A stretch of DNA of 24,771 bases from RGIG3009 sp045603285 (GTDB lineage: Bacteria; Bacillota; Clostridia; Oscillospirales; Acutalibacteraceae). Positions 1 through 9,465 of this stretch are shown here, in pieces. Where the stretch lies: assembly GCA_045603285.1 (NCBI GenBank), contig JAZULW010000048.1, positions 1 to 24,771 of the forward strand. Direction: 5' to 3'. Under the pieces are notes generated by a model. That model searched no databases. It saw only the letters and a list, made by a program, of their open reading frames with translations, and was not told the origin of the DNA. Each line of letters begins with the position of its first letter. Position 1 is the first letter of the stretch. The position numbers and the translations under genes are program-made.

Positions 1-634
1 GGGCAATTTCCTTTTTGTGCTAACCGGTATTCGCCAAGCGATCGCCATGAGTATTTGTATGTTGGCAGTACGGTTTATTCAAAACAAAAAACTAATCCCT
101 TTCCTACTACTTATTTTATTAGCGGCGCAGTTCCATCACTCGGCCTATATTTTTGTCGTAATGTATTTCTTGGGGCGGAAAAAAGTAACGGCTATGTCTA
201 TGATCGTCAATATTCTTGTAACCGTAGTTGCCTGTTTCAATTACGAACGCTTGTTGGGCATTGCTAATGATATTTTAGATTATAATAACAAACTAGATCC
301 AACAGGAAATGGATTTATCTTTTTTGCCATTCTTATTTGCATACTTGCGTTAGCGCTTTTAACAAAATCGAAATGGGTTACAAGTTCAAAAGAAACCGTC
401 ATTTTGAATTCAGGCATTATGTGTGGCATCATTTGGGTGTTCCGGTTAATAGGAAGAACCGCCGAGCGCCCCTCCATGTATTGGCTGAATACCATTCCCG
501 TTGTATTCACCGAATCAATCGATGCATTGACCCACCCCCAAACGCGTAGTCTCGTGCGAATGGCGGTTATCATGTTGACGTTTGCCTTTTTTGCATACCG
601 CACGATTGGTTTAACGTATGCTTTTTGCTTCTAA
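1..634 (+). CDS. EpsG-type polysaccharide polymerase, 3' part (partial)
   Basis: The reading frame is open from the left edge of the window, so the start lies outside and only about 210 C-terminal residues are seen. The visible part is strongly hydrophobic, with about five membrane-spanning stretches, and begins with the motif TGIRQAIAMS. That motif is typical of EpsG-family (Wzy-like) proteins, which join repeat units of exopolysaccharide at the outer face of the membrane. The context supports this: glycosyltransferases and a flippase follow directly. The stop codon overlaps the ribosome binding site of the next gene, which suggests a shared transcript. Family assignment is by motif and context; the sugar linkage made cannot be read from the sequence. 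Confidence 0.75.
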   Translation, partial: GNFLFVLTGIRQAIAMSICMLAVRFIQNKKLIPFLLLILLAAQFHHSAYIFVVMYFLGRKKVTAMSMIVNILVTVVACFNYERLLGIANDILDYNNKLDPTGNGFIFFAILICILALALLTKSKWVTSSKETVILNSGIMCGIIWVFRLIGRTAERPSMYWLNTIPVVFTESIDALTHPQTRSLVRMAVIMLTFAFFAYRTIGLTYAFCF

Positions 635-645
635 AGGAGATTTGT

Positions 646-1392
646 ATGAAAATATTAATTACCGGAGCCGGCGGTTTCATCGGCAAAAATTTAACAGCCA
701 AACTAAAAGAACTCTATGATGATATAACGATATACTACTATGACATCGATACTCCGTCAGAAATGCTGAACGAGTTCGCTAAGGATTGCGATTTTGTTTA
801 CAACTTCGCTGCCGTTCATCGTCCGAAATCCGATGAAGAATTTGATATCGTCAACAATAAGTTTTTTTGCAATCTACTGGATTTGCTTAAAAAACACAAC
901 AACAACTGTCCTGTACTTTATACATCTTCCATACAAGCTTCAAACGGAACAAAATATGGTGACAGTAAAATAGCCGCAGAAAACGCTTTGATAAAATATG
1001 GCGAGGAAACCGGTAATAGAATTATTATTTACCGATTAACAAACACCTTTGGCAGATGGGCAACCCCCAATCATCATTCCGTTGTTGCAACTTTTTGTTA
1101 TAACCTAGTAAATAATATTGAATTAACTATCAGCAACCCCCATATTCTAATGAAATTTTATTATATTGATGATGTGATTGATTCTTTTGTAGCACAATTG
1201 AATGGCGCTGTTTTACCGTGTGATGACGGTATATTCCGATTGACTGATGATAAAATTTATGAAGTTACCTTAGGTGAACTGGCGAACAAACTAACCTACA
1301 TAAGTAATTGCGTAAAAAATAACACGAAGGTTATCTTTAAAACTGCTATTGATTACAAGCTCTATGAAACTTATTTATCCTATTGCGAATAA
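646..1392 (+). CDS. NAD-dependent epimerase/dehydratase, FnlB/CapF-like but without cupin domain
   Basis: A 248-residue short-chain dehydrogenase/reductase. The start at 646 is chosen because AAAGGAG lies 7 bases upstream; a longer frame back to 625 has no such site. The nucleotide-binding motif GAGGFIG is at residues 7-13 and the catalytic pair is Y104/K108 (YGDSK). It is clearly related along its whole length to the N-terminal half of the fnlB product at 9465: both share SSIQA, the NxFG motif, an SVVATFC/SAVATFC stretch and YIDDV. It stops at the point where FnlB continues from TYLSY into its cupin domain. In CapF/FnlB the SDR domain performs an NADPH-dependent reduction at C4 and the cupin an epimerisation. 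This paralogue would therefore be expected to reduce a 4-keto sugar nucleotide without the epimerase step. The substrate is unknown. Confidence 0.8.
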   Translation: MKILITGAGGFIGKNLTAKLKELYDDITIYYYDIDTPSEMLNEFAKDCDFVYNFAAVHRPKSDEEFDIVNNKFFCNLLDLLKKHNNNCPVLYTSSIQASNGTKYGDSKIAAENALIKYGEETGNRIIIYRLTNTFGRWATPNHHSVVATFCYNLVNNIELTISNPHILMKFYYIDDVIDSFVAQLNGAVLPCDDGIFRLTDDKIYEVTLGELANKLTYISNCVKNNTKVIFKTAIDYKLYETYLSYCE

Positions 1393-1406
1393 AGAGGAGT
1401 TTTTTT

Positions 1407-2540
1407 ATGAAAGTTGTTTTTATAACAAGTACTTTCGACCATTATCATCTTCCGTGTTGCGAAGAAGCGTATAAACAATTAGGCTCTGATTTCATTTTCA
1501 TCTCCACAGTCCCCATGCCTGATTCTATGAAAAAATTAGGTTTTACAGACTATGGCCAACTTTGTCCGTATGTTTTAAACGCTTTTGAAAATTCATCCAA
1601 TATGCAAAAAGCAAAAAACCTTTGTAACGAGGCCGATGTGGTAATAATCGGTGCTGCCGATAAATCTTTTGTTGCCGAAAGATTACAGAAGGATAAATTA
1701 ACTTTTTGTTTCACAGAACGATTATTTAAAAAAGGCATAAAATCACTTCTTAAACCTAAAAATGCAATTAATCTATATAGGGCTCACACGAAATTTAGAA
1801 ACAATAAAAACTATTATATTTTATGCTCTGGTTATTATGCTCCCAAAGATTTTAAAATCATCGGAATGAAACAAAACAAACTTCTTCGCTGGGGATATTT
1901 TTCGGCCACAACCGAATTAACCAATACCTATGATCGTGATTTTTTATCCATTTTATGGACCGGAAGATTTGTCGGGTTGAAACATCCTGAGTTTGCTTTA
2001 GAAGCAGCAAAACAATTAAAGTTAAATAATATTAAATTCCAAATGAATTTTATTGGTATGGGGCCCATGCAGGCGGATATGCAAAACTACATTGATCGCA
2101 ATCATTTAAACGATGAAGTAAAAATACTAGGCAGTATGCCAACCGCCGATGTTCAAAAACATATGAGCAATTGCGATATCGCTCTTTTCACTTCCGACAA
2201 GCGCGAAGGTTGGGGAGCAGTTGTTAATGAGGCAATGATTGGCGGATGCGCGGTTATTGCAAGCGATGCCGCAGGCAGTAGTAAAGTCCTTATTAAACAC
2301 AATGAAACCGGTTTGATATACCACCATCCAAATAAGAAAGAATTTATTAGTCTTGTGCTTATGTTGGCCAAAAATTCTAAACTCAGAAAAAAAATGGGGA
2401 TTCAGGCCAATAAATCTCTCGTTGAAAAGTGGAACGGTACCGAGGGTATGAAACGCTTATTAACATTAAGCCGTGCCATCCTTAGTAATCAAGAGATTGA
2501 AAATTATACCGATGGTCCCTGTTCTATAGCCAATAATTAA
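1407..2540 (+). CDS. Glycosyltransferase family 4
   Basis: A 377-residue GT-B-fold glycosyltransferase. The start at 1407 follows AGAGGAG with good spacing; the frame is open a little further upstream but overlaps the previous gene. The C-terminal half carries the retaining-GT signature EX7E (E267 to E275, EGWGAVVNE), preceded by the donor-site region TGRFVGLKHPE. The N-terminal half (acceptor domain) begins MKVVFITSTF. It probably transfers one sugar from a nucleotide donor to the growing lipid-linked repeat unit on the cytoplasmic face of the membrane. It sits 14 bases after the SDR gene, in one operon. Donor and acceptor cannot be deduced. Confidence 0.88.
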   Translation: MKVVFITSTFDHYHLPCCEEAYKQLGSDFIFISTVPMPDSMKKLGFTDYGQLCPYVLNAFENSSNMQKAKNLCNEADVVIIGAADKSFVAERLQKDKLTFCFTERLFKKGIKSLLKPKNAINLYRAHTKFRNNKNYYILCSGYYAPKDFKIIGMKQNKLLRWGYFSATTELTNTYDRDFLSILWTGRFVGLKHPEFALEAAKQLKLNNIKFQMNFIGMGPMQADMQNYIDRNHLNDEVKILGSMPTADVQKHMSNCDIALFTSDKREGWGAVVNEAMIGGCAVIASDAAGSSKVLIKHNETGLIYHHPNKKEFISLVLMLAKNSKLRKKMGIQANKSLVEKWNGTEGMKRLLTLSRAILSNQEIENYTDGPCSIANN

Positions 2541-2562
2541 TTCCTTAAAGGAAGTCAAGATT

Positions 2563-3528
2563 ATGTCAACACCTTGTTGCTCGATCATTGTACCGGTATA
2601 TAATGCCGAACAATATATAAAAAAATGCATCGAAAGTATTTTAAATCAGACCGTCACAGATTTAGAGCTAATTTTAATTGATGATGGTTCTACTGACAAC
2701 AGCGGTATAATTTGCGATGATTTTGCCCAAAAAGATTCCCGTATTCAAGTTATTCATCAAGAAAACGGCGGCGTATGCGCCGCACGTAATACCGGAATTG
2801 ATCACGCCCTTGGCAATTACCTTTCATTCGTAGATTCGGACGATTATCTTGAGCCCAACGCTTTGGAAATTTTATATAATGATATTCAAAACTATGGTAG
2901 CGACATCTCTTGTGCGCTTATGGTGGGCGACAACAACCAAAATGCGAATAACCTGGCAAACGGGAACTATGAAATTTGGGAAGGTACCGATGCGATTAAA
3001 AACTCTTTATTAGATAACCGTTTCACCTATTCCTCCTGTGCAAAATTGTTTGACCGTAATTTTATTGGCGAAACCCGTTTTGAAGTGGGCAAAAAAATTC
3101 ACGAAGACAGTTTCTTTATGTTTAGTTGTTTCCTAAAATGTCCTACCGTAACAGTAAGAAACGTTGGAGTTTATCATTACACATGGAACCCCAGCAGTGC
3201 TTCGCACGCGGAATTTTCCGAAAAATTTTTCGATATTTTATACTTTGCAAACAAAAAGGCTAAACGAATAAAAAAAGATTTCCCCGAACTGGAAAAAGAA
3301 CTAAACAACGCTATTATAAAAGCCAACCTTGCAATGCTACATATGTTTTGCAACACGAATGACAAAACGTATAAAAAAGATATTAAGCAATGTATAAAAA
3401 CCGTAAAACAATTAAAAAAATATTTCGTACCGGCCATCCCCGGAGATAAAAAATTCTTTCTGGTTGTTGTAAACAATCTATATTACTTGTTCAAATTATA
3501 TTACCGCATTCGGTATAAACACAATTAG
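2563..3528 (+). CDS. Glycosyltransferase family 2
   Basis: A 321-residue GT-A-fold enzyme. Residues 7-14 (SIIVPVYN) open the nucleotide-binding fold, DDGSTD is at 40-45, and the metal-binding DSDD is at 91-94. These are hallmarks of inverting family-2 transferases. AAAGGAAG lies about 8 bases before the ATG at 2563. The C-terminal third is rich in lysine and aromatic residues and ends in a basic tail (YRIRYKHN), consistent with peripheral membrane attachment. It lies between two GT4 genes and is probably one of at least three transferases that assemble the repeat unit. The sugar specificity is not known. Confidence 0.9.
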   Translation: MSTPCCSIIVPVYNAEQYIKKCIESILNQTVTDLELILIDDGSTDNSGIICDDFAQKDSRIQVIHQENGGVCAARNTGIDHALGNYLSFVDSDDYLEPNALEILYNDIQNYGSDISCALMVGDNNQNANNLANGNYEIWEGTDAIKNSLLDNRFTYSSCAKLFDRNFIGETRFEVGKKIHEDSFFMFSCFLKCPTVTVRNVGVYHYTWNPSSASHAEFSEKFFDILYFANKKAKRIKKDFPELEKELNNAIIKANLAMLHMFCNTNDKTYKKDIKQCIKTVKQLKKYFVPAIPGDKKFFLVVVNNLYYLFKLYYRIRYKHN

Positions 3529-3535
3529 GTGAAAA

Positions 3536-4726
3536 ATGAAAACTATATTAATCGTTGCCGACAGTCTTGCGACCGGCGGTCTTGAAAAAACGTTGATCGA
3601 TTTATGCAACAATTTGGATTACCAGCAATATGCGGTAGATCTGTATCTTTTCAACGAAGGTAGAGATTTATTGCCCCAACTGAATAAAAACGTTCATTTG
3701 CTGCCCGATTCACCGTATTTTAATACGGTGTATAACCTCCCGTTTGGCCTTGCAATTAAAACCCTGGTAAAGCAAAAACGTTTTGATTTGGCATTTTATC
3801 GATTGTTAAGATTTATAAAATCAAGACTGAAGATATATAATTTTTCTAAAACGGATTGGCATTTTCAAAAGAAAACTCTGCTTAAAATTGATCAAAAATA
3901 TGATGTTGCTATCGGCTTTGCCGAAGGAACAGCTTGTTACTACGTTGCCGACTGCGTAGATGCCAAAGTAAAAAACGTATGGATACATACTGACATTAAA
4001 GAAATAACGACTAATCGCGCTCTTGATCGTATGGCTTTTGAAAAAGCCAATACGATTTGCACCGTATCGCAAAACTCAAAACAATCATTAAGCGAGCTTT
4101 ATCCACAATTTACAAGCAAAATTAACGTGTTCACTCTCCCCTCACTTTTCGATTTCGAGCGAATAGAAAGCCTTGCAAACGAACCTAACGAAATGGATAC
4201 GGACTGCCAATGCATTGTATCGGTTGGCCGTTTGGTAGAACTTAAGGGCTTTCATCTTTGTATTGAGCCTTGCAAGAGACTTATTGACGAAGGCTACACG
4301 GTTAAGTGGTATATTTGCGGCGACGGTCCGCAAAGGGACGAGCTTGAAAGCCTTATAAAACAACACGGCTTAGAAAACCATTTCGTTTTACTCGGCAACA
4401 AATCAAACCCCTATACCTATATCAAAAACGCGGATATATGCGTTCAACCCTCCAGCTATGAAGGCTTTAGTTTGGTCGTATACGAAGAAAAAATCTTGAA
4501 AAAATGTGTTGTTTGTACGCCTATAGGAAGTAATCTGGAAATGATAGCCGACGGCCAAAACGGCAGTATAATCAACCGCGACAGCGAAAGTATTTACAAG
4601 GCGTTAAAATCACTTTTGGACAACCCCCCACTACTAAAAAAGTTAAGCGAATCCCCTTCGCTTAACTTCATAACCAAAAAAGAAACAATACATAGAATAG
4701 AAGCGACTTTTGATGAATTATGTTAA
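3536..4726 (+). CDS. Glycosyltransferase family 4
   Basis: A 396-residue GT-B glycosyltransferase starting MKTILIVADSLATGGLEKT; the GGxE loop near the N-terminus is usual for GT4 acceptor domains. The donor domain shows SVGRLVELKGF, CGDGPQRDEL and the EX7E signature at E309 to E317 (EGFSLVVYE). The start at 3536 is 7 bases after the stop of the GT2 gene, with AGGTG just upstream, so translation is probably coupled. Its last 14 bases overlap the start of the flippase gene. It most likely adds a sugar to the same repeat unit as its neighbours. Confidence 0.88.
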   Translation: MKTILIVADSLATGGLEKTLIDLCNNLDYQQYAVDLYLFNEGRDLLPQLNKNVHLLPDSPYFNTVYNLPFGLAIKTLVKQKRFDLAFYRLLRFIKSRLKIYNFSKTDWHFQKKTLLKIDQKYDVAIGFAEGTACYYVADCVDAKVKNVWIHTDIKEITTNRALDRMAFEKANTICTVSQNSKQSLSELYPQFTSKINVFTLPSLFDFERIESLANEPNEMDTDCQCIVSVGRLVELKGFHLCIEPCKRLIDEGYTVKWYICGDGPQRDELESLIKQHGLENHFVLLGNKSNPYTYIKNADICVQPSSYEGFSLVVYEEKILKKCVVCTPIGSNLEMIADGQNGSIINRDSESIYKALKSLLDNPPLLKKLSESPSLNFITKKETIHRIEATFDELC

Positions 4727-6176
4727 AAACTTTTTAAAAAAACTTAATACTGCGTCGCCTGCCGCCAAAGCTTCTTTTTGGTTTGTGGCTTCTAATGTTG
4801 TTTTAAGAGGCATTTCTTTTATAACCACCCCTATATTCACAAGGCTTTTAGACGTTGCGGACTACGGTATTTCAAGCGTTTTTATAACGTGGGAAGGAAT
4901 CATCAGTATTTTCGCAACTCTTTCTCTTGCGGGCGGTGTCTATAATGTTGCCATGACCAAGTTTGAGGATGACGTCGACACCCTAACCTCCTCACTAATC
5001 GGTCTTACCGCAGTTTCTTCAACGGTGGTTTATTTAGGTTGTATCGGTATAAACTGTTTATTCCCAAGCCTTTTTGAATTAAGTACCGGTTACTTAATTT
5101 TTATGTGGGTGCAAACCTTTTTTAATGCTGCTACGACGTTTTGGCTTATGCGAAAACGCTTTACGTATGACTATAAAAAGGTAATTGCTTATACGTTTTC
5201 AAATGCACTTTTAAGCCCCATTGTGGCCATTATTGCCGTTAAACTGGTCACCGAAAACAAGGCTTATGCCAAAGTTATCGGCTCGGGCGTTTGGGGTATT
5301 ATGATCGGTGCTCTAATTATGGTATTGCTTGTTTGCAAAGGCAAAAAGCTATACCATAAAGAGTATTGGAGATATGCTTTAAAATTTAATTTACCATTAC
5401 TCCCACACTATTTATCCCAAGTATTATTAAATTCTTCGGATAAGTTAATGCTGAATGCGTTTGTAGGTGCCGCATCCGCAGGACTTTACACGATAGCACA
5501 TAGTATCACCGGTATTGTCAGCATCATCACGCAATCTATAAATAGCTCTCTTATTCCATACACCCTACAGTCGATTAAAAACAGAACCGTTAAAAACCTT
5601 TATAAAACCATATTAGGGTGTAGTGTGTTAGTATCGGTTGTGTGCGAATTCATTATTCTTTTTGCCAGAGAGGGCATATTGGTTTTTGCAACACCCGAAT
5701 ATATGGATGCCGTGTGGTTTGTGGTGCCTTTAGCTTTTTCGGTTCAAGTTTCATTTATAACGGGGCTGGTGGGTAATATCGTTTTCTACTATGAAAAAAC
5801 AAAGCAAATGAGTCTTGCCACAATGATAACCGCCGTATTAAACATAATCCTAAATTATGTGGGCATAAAACTTTGGGGCTCTGTTGCTGTTGGTTATGCC
5901 ACACTTATAACCAGCTTTTTCCACTTTTTTGCCTATTATTTTATCGCCAAAAAGTATGAAAAAAATCTTAACCAAATCATAAACCTGAAGGTTCTTTTGG
6001 CTATATTCTTAGCATTTGCCGTGTTGATGGTTTACGGATTACTATTCTGGAATAATTTCGTAATGAAAATAGCGCTCTTAGTAATCCTATTTATTTTAAT
6101 CGCAATTTTCAAAAACAAAATACAAGATCTATTATCTACCATAACCAAAAAGGATGTTGACGCAGTTGATGAGTAG
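4713..6176 (+). CDS. Wzx-type oligosaccharide flippase
   Basis: A 487-residue, highly hydrophobic protein with about 12-14 predicted membrane segments, of the MATE-like/MviN-like polysaccharide transporter superfamily. The N-terminal stretch SNVVLRGISFITTPIFTRLL and the internal FNLPLLPHYLSQVLLNSSDK are typical of Wzx flippases, which move the undecaprenyl-linked repeat unit across the membrane for polymerisation. The ATG at 4713 lies inside the end of the GT4 gene, and no clear ribosome binding site is seen, so translation probably depends on ribosomes finishing that gene. With the EpsG-like polymerase at the left edge it suggests a Wzx/Wzy-dependent pathway. Confidence 0.9.
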   Translation: MNYVKNFLKKLNTASPAAKASFWFVASNVVLRGISFITTPIFTRLLDVADYGISSVFITWEGIISIFATLSLAGGVYNVAMTKFEDDVDTLTSSLIGLTAVSSTVVYLGCIGINCLFPSLFELSTGYLIFMWVQTFFNAATTFWLMRKRFTYDYKKVIAYTFSNALLSPIVAIIAVKLVTENKAYAKVIGSGVWGIMIGALIMVLLVCKGKKLYHKEYWRYALKFNLPLLPHYLSQVLLNSSDKLMLNAFVGAASAGLYTIAHSITGIVSIITQSINSSLIPYTLQSIKNRTVKNLYKTILGCSVLVSVVCEFIILFAREGILVFATPEYMDAVWFVVPLAFSVQVSFITGLVGNIVFYYEKTKQMSLATMITAVLNIILNYVGIKLWGSVAVGYATLITSFFHFFAYYFIAKKYEKNLNQIINLKVLLAIFLAFAVLMVYGLLFWNNFVMKIALLVILFILIAIFKNKIQDLLSTITKKDVDAVDE

Positions 6177-8403
6177 CAAAAAGATAGGTATAACGACTGT
6201 CCATAGAAACGTCAATTACGGCGCTAACCTGCAAGCCTTCGCGAGTTGCAAATTTATAAACAATTCAGGCTATAACGCTGAGATTATTGACTATTTATCG
6301 AAAGAACTTGATAAAGACAATTATTTGCTCAGTTGGCTTAAACATTCATACGACTGCGGAAAAAGCAACTCTTTACTACACAATCTAAAGCTTAGTAGCG
6401 CGCTTGCGCTGTCTGCCCCCACAAAATATCGAAGACTCAAAAAGTTTTATTCCTTTAGAGAAAAATATTGCAAACTTTCTAAAAAATATGAAAATATCAC
6501 AGAAATCGAAAACAGCAATTATGATACCATCGTTTGCGGTAGTGACCAAATTTGGAACCCGGATATTACAAACGGAATTGACCCGATTTTCTTTGGCGAT
6601 GTGGGTGGTGTCAGCAAACGCATATCCTATGCCGCAAGCGTGGGCAAGGCCGAATATTCCCTTTTAGAAGCCCAAAAAGCTATACCGCTTATAAAGCAGC
6701 TTGACTATTGCTCGGTTAGAGAACCCGATTCTGCCAAGTATTTAAGTGAACTGGCAAACCGCAACATAGAAACTGTCTGTGACCCTGTTTTCTTACTTGA
6801 TAAATTCGACTATGAAGATTTACTTAAAAAAAGAATAATAAAGCGAGATTACGTTTTAGTTTACAGTATAATATCTAACAGCGCTATGCTTGAAACAGCT
6901 AAAAAATACGCCAAAGATCATAAGTTAAACCTTGTAGAAATTTGTGCTAACAAAGGCCGTCACCAAAAGCATACACAAAAAACAGATTATGGTCCCATAG
7001 AGTTTTTAAACGCCATAAAATATGCGAATACAATTTTTACGAACTCTTTTCACGGTACCGCCTTTTCCATTATTTTTGAAAAATCATTCTTCGTGTTCAA
7101 TAATAAACATCGTGGAAGCCGCATAACCAATCTTATGAAAAAAGCGGGACTTGGCGATTATATGCTGGATGAAGAAAATCCCTCTTTCCCGATCGAAAGC
7201 ATTGACTACTCGGTTGTTAAGGGGAATTTAGAAAATTTTATCTCTTCTTCAAAAAGCTTTTTGCTAACAGCGCTTAAGTCTAATAAGACTTTGCTTTGTA
7301 ATCATGGTTGTACTGGTTGCGGCGTTTGTAAAACCGCCTGCAAAAAAGATGCCATTCGTATAACGAAGGACGATAAAGGCTTTTTAAAAAGCTATATTGA
7401 CAATGAAAAGTGTGTTAATTGTAAGGCTTGTTACAATATTTGCCCCGCAATTAATACTCCTGCACAGTATCAGCCAACCTCTACTTATGCATTTAAAGCG
7501 CCTGATATCTTACGAAAAAATTCAACTTCGGGCGGTGCTTTTGCCGCTTTGGCTACTACCGTAATAGATAACGGTGGCAGTGTTTACGGTGCAAGCTTAG
7601 ATCATAATTTTAAGCTTTATCATAAACGCATTGAAAAGAAAGAAGATATTGTATTACTGCAAGGCACAAAATACATTCAAAGCGATATAACAGGTGTTTT
7701 TGAGCCGCTAAAAAATGATATTTTAGCAGGTATACCCGTACTATTTTCCGGTACCCCTTGCCAAATAGCCGCCATCAACAACTTTGTAAAAAAGGAAGAA
7801 CTAAACACCGAACAACTTTATTTGTGTGATATTATTTGTCATGGTGTGCCTTCTCCAAAAGTTTTCGACGATTATATAAAATGGTTAAACACCAAGCACG
7901 TCTTTAAAAAATACTTTTTTAGAAACAAAGCTATTTCTTGGCGTGGTGATTCAAGCGCCATTGAAGCTGCTGATGCGCAATTATTACACAACCAAAACAC
8001 TTCCGCATTTATGAATATATATTACAGCAATAATATAACAAGCGATGCGTGTTTTGAGTGTAAATATACAAACCAAAAGCGCATTAGCGACATAACGATA
8101 TCCGACTTTTGGGGCTTGGAAAATATTAACCCCAACTTTGAAGACAGTTACGGTGTTTCAATGGTATTAACCAATACGCAAAAAGGCGAAAATCTTTTTG
8201 CCCAAACCGAAGGCATTAAGGAAACCTCCGATATACGCTTTGCTAAACAACCTCAACTGGAGCATCCCACCGCAAAGCCCGGCACTTACGAAGCCTTTTG
8301 GAAAAACTATAAAACCAACGGTTTCGAATACGTTGTTAAACACTTTGGTTTTCCGAAAAAAACCGTAAAAACCATTCTTTACAACCTTATAAAAAGAAAA
8401 TAA
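6169..8403 (+). CDS. Polysaccharide pyruvyl-transferase / ferredoxin / FrhB-like fusion protein
   Basis: A 744-residue protein with three parts. Residues 1 to about 365 match the polysaccharide pyruvyl-transferase family (KIGITTVHRNVNYGANLQAF at the N-terminus, CGSDQIWNPDI, NSFHGTAFS). About residues 375-430 form a double 4Fe-4S ferredoxin segment with two cysteine clusters (CTGCGVCKTAC and CVNCKACYNICP). The rest resembles the coenzyme F420 hydrogenase/dehydrogenase beta-subunit family (TSGGAFAALA, FSGTPCQIA, CHGVPSPKVF, CFECKYT), which usually binds FAD. The start could also be the ATG at 6154, five codons earlier; 6169 is preferred because family similarity begins there. Both overlap the flippase end. 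The domains predict a redox-active sugar-modifying enzyme at the membrane or cytosol; the true reaction is unknown. Confidence 0.85.
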   Translation: MSSKKIGITTVHRNVNYGANLQAFASCKFINNSGYNAEIIDYLSKELDKDNYLLSWLKHSYDCGKSNSLLHNLKLSSALALSAPTKYRRLKKFYSFREKYCKLSKKYENITEIENSNYDTIVCGSDQIWNPDITNGIDPIFFGDVGGVSKRISYAASVGKAEYSLLEAQKAIPLIKQLDYCSVREPDSAKYLSELANRNIETVCDPVFLLDKFDYEDLLKKRIIKRDYVLVYSIISNSAMLETAKKYAKDHKLNLVEICANKGRHQKHTQKTDYGPIEFLNAIKYANTIFTNSFHGTAFSIIFEKSFFVFNNKHRGSRITNLMKKAGLGDYMLDEENPSFPIESIDYSVVKGNLENFISSSKSFLLTALKSNKTLLCNHGCTGCGVCKTACKKDAIRITKDDKGFLKSYIDNEKCVNCKACYNICPAINTPAQYQPTSTYAFKAPDILRKNSTSGGAFAALATTVIDNGGSVYGASLDHNFKLYHKRIEKKEDIVLLQGTKYIQSDITGVFEPLKNDILAGIPVLFSGTPCQIAAINNFVKKEELNTEQLYLCDIICHGVPSPKVFDDYIKWLNTKHVFKKYFFRNKAISWRGDSSAIEAADAQLLHNQNTSAFMNIYYSNNITSDACFECKYTNQKRISDITISDFWGLENINPNFEDSYGVSMVLTNTQKGENLFAQTEGIKETSDIRFAKQPQLEHPTAKPGTYEAFWKNYKTNGFEYVVKHFGFPKKTVKTILYNLIKRK

Positions 8404-8418
8404 TTGGGGAGATATACT

Positions 8419-9465
8419 ATGTTAAACTTTAAAAACAAAACTCTACTAATCACAGGTGGCACCGGTAGCTTTGGTAACGCTGTGCTAAACCGCTTTTTAG
8501 CCACCGATATCGGTGAAATCCGTATACTCTCTCGGGATGAGAAAAAGCAGGATGATATGCGCCACGAATTTCAGGCAAAAATGCCCGAAGTAGCTGAAAA
8601 AATCACCTTCTACATCGGTGACGTGCGCGATTTACAGTCGGTTAAAAATGCTATGCACGGGGTTGATTATATTTTCCACGCCGCTGCTTTAAAGCAGGTA
8701 CCCAGTTGCGAGTTTTTCCCGATTGAAGCGGTTAAAACCAACGTAATAGGCACCGAAAACGTGCTTACTGCCGCTATTGAAGCAGGGGTTCAAAATATTG
8801 TTTGTCTTTCTACCGATAAGGCAGCATACCCTGTTAACGCTATGGGCACAAGCAAGGCTATGATGGAAAAGGTTATTGTGGCTAAATCGAGAACCATCTC
8901 CCCCGATAAGACTAAAATTTGTTGCACACGTTACGGCAACGTTATGTGCAGTCGTGGTAGTGTTATTCCGCTTTGGATTGAGCAAATTAAAGCTGGCAAG
9001 GAAATTACCATAACTGAGCCTTCAATGACAAGATTTATTATGTCGCTTGATGAAGCAGTAGACTTGGTTTTATTCGCTTTCGAAAACGGACATTCGGGTG
9101 ATATTTTGGTTCAAAAAGCTCCCGCTTGTACAATTGAAACTTTAGCAAAGGCGGTAACGGAATTATTTAATTCTGAAACTAAAATTAAGGTAATCGGCAT
9201 TCGTCACGGTGAAAAAATGTACGAGACTCTACTTACTAATGAGGAATGCGCTAACGCTACCGATATGGGTGATTTCTACCGTGTGCCTTGCGATAATCGT
9301 GGTCTTAATTATGATAAATACTTTAAAGATGGCGATACCGAACGCAATCCGCTTACCGAGTTTAATTCAAACAATACAGACTTATTGAATGTAGAAGAAG
9401 TAAAAGAAAAGCTTCTGTCGCTTCAGTATATACGTGATGAGCTTGAAAGTTTGGAGAAAAATTAA
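8419..9465 (+). CDS. fnlA: UDP-GlcNAc 4,6-dehydratase/5-epimerase
   Basis: A 348-residue SDR enzyme of the CapE/FnlA/WbjB/FlaA1 group. GGGGAG lies 7 bases before the ATG at 8419. The nucleotide-binding motif TGGTGSFG is at residues 12-19. The catalytic site reads MGTSK (M142, K146): methionine in place of the usual SDR tyrosine is characteristic of this dehydratase group. Further support comes from HAAALKQVP, RYGNVMCSRGSV and MTRFIMSL. Known role of the family: it converts UDP-GlcNAc to a 4-keto-6-deoxy L-sugar intermediate, the first step towards UDP-N-acetyl-L-fucosamine. The next two enzymes of the pathway follow directly, and the stop overlaps the fnlB start by one base (TAATG). Confidence 0.92.
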   Translation: MLNFKNKTLLITGGTGSFGNAVLNRFLATDIGEIRILSRDEKKQDDMRHEFQAKMPEVAEKITFYIGDVRDLQSVKNAMHGVDYIFHAAALKQVPSCEFFPIEAVKTNVIGTENVLTAAIEAGVQNIVCLSTDKAAYPVNAMGTSKAMMEKVIVAKSRTISPDKTKICCTRYGNVMCSRGSVIPLWIEQIKAGKEITITEPSMTRFIMSLDEAVDLVLFAFENGHSGDILVQKAPACTIETLAKAVTELFNSETKIKVIGIRHGEKMYETLLTNEECANATDMGDFYRVPCDNRGLNYDKYFKDGDTERNPLTEFNSNNTDLLNVEEVKEKLLSLQYIRDELESLEKN

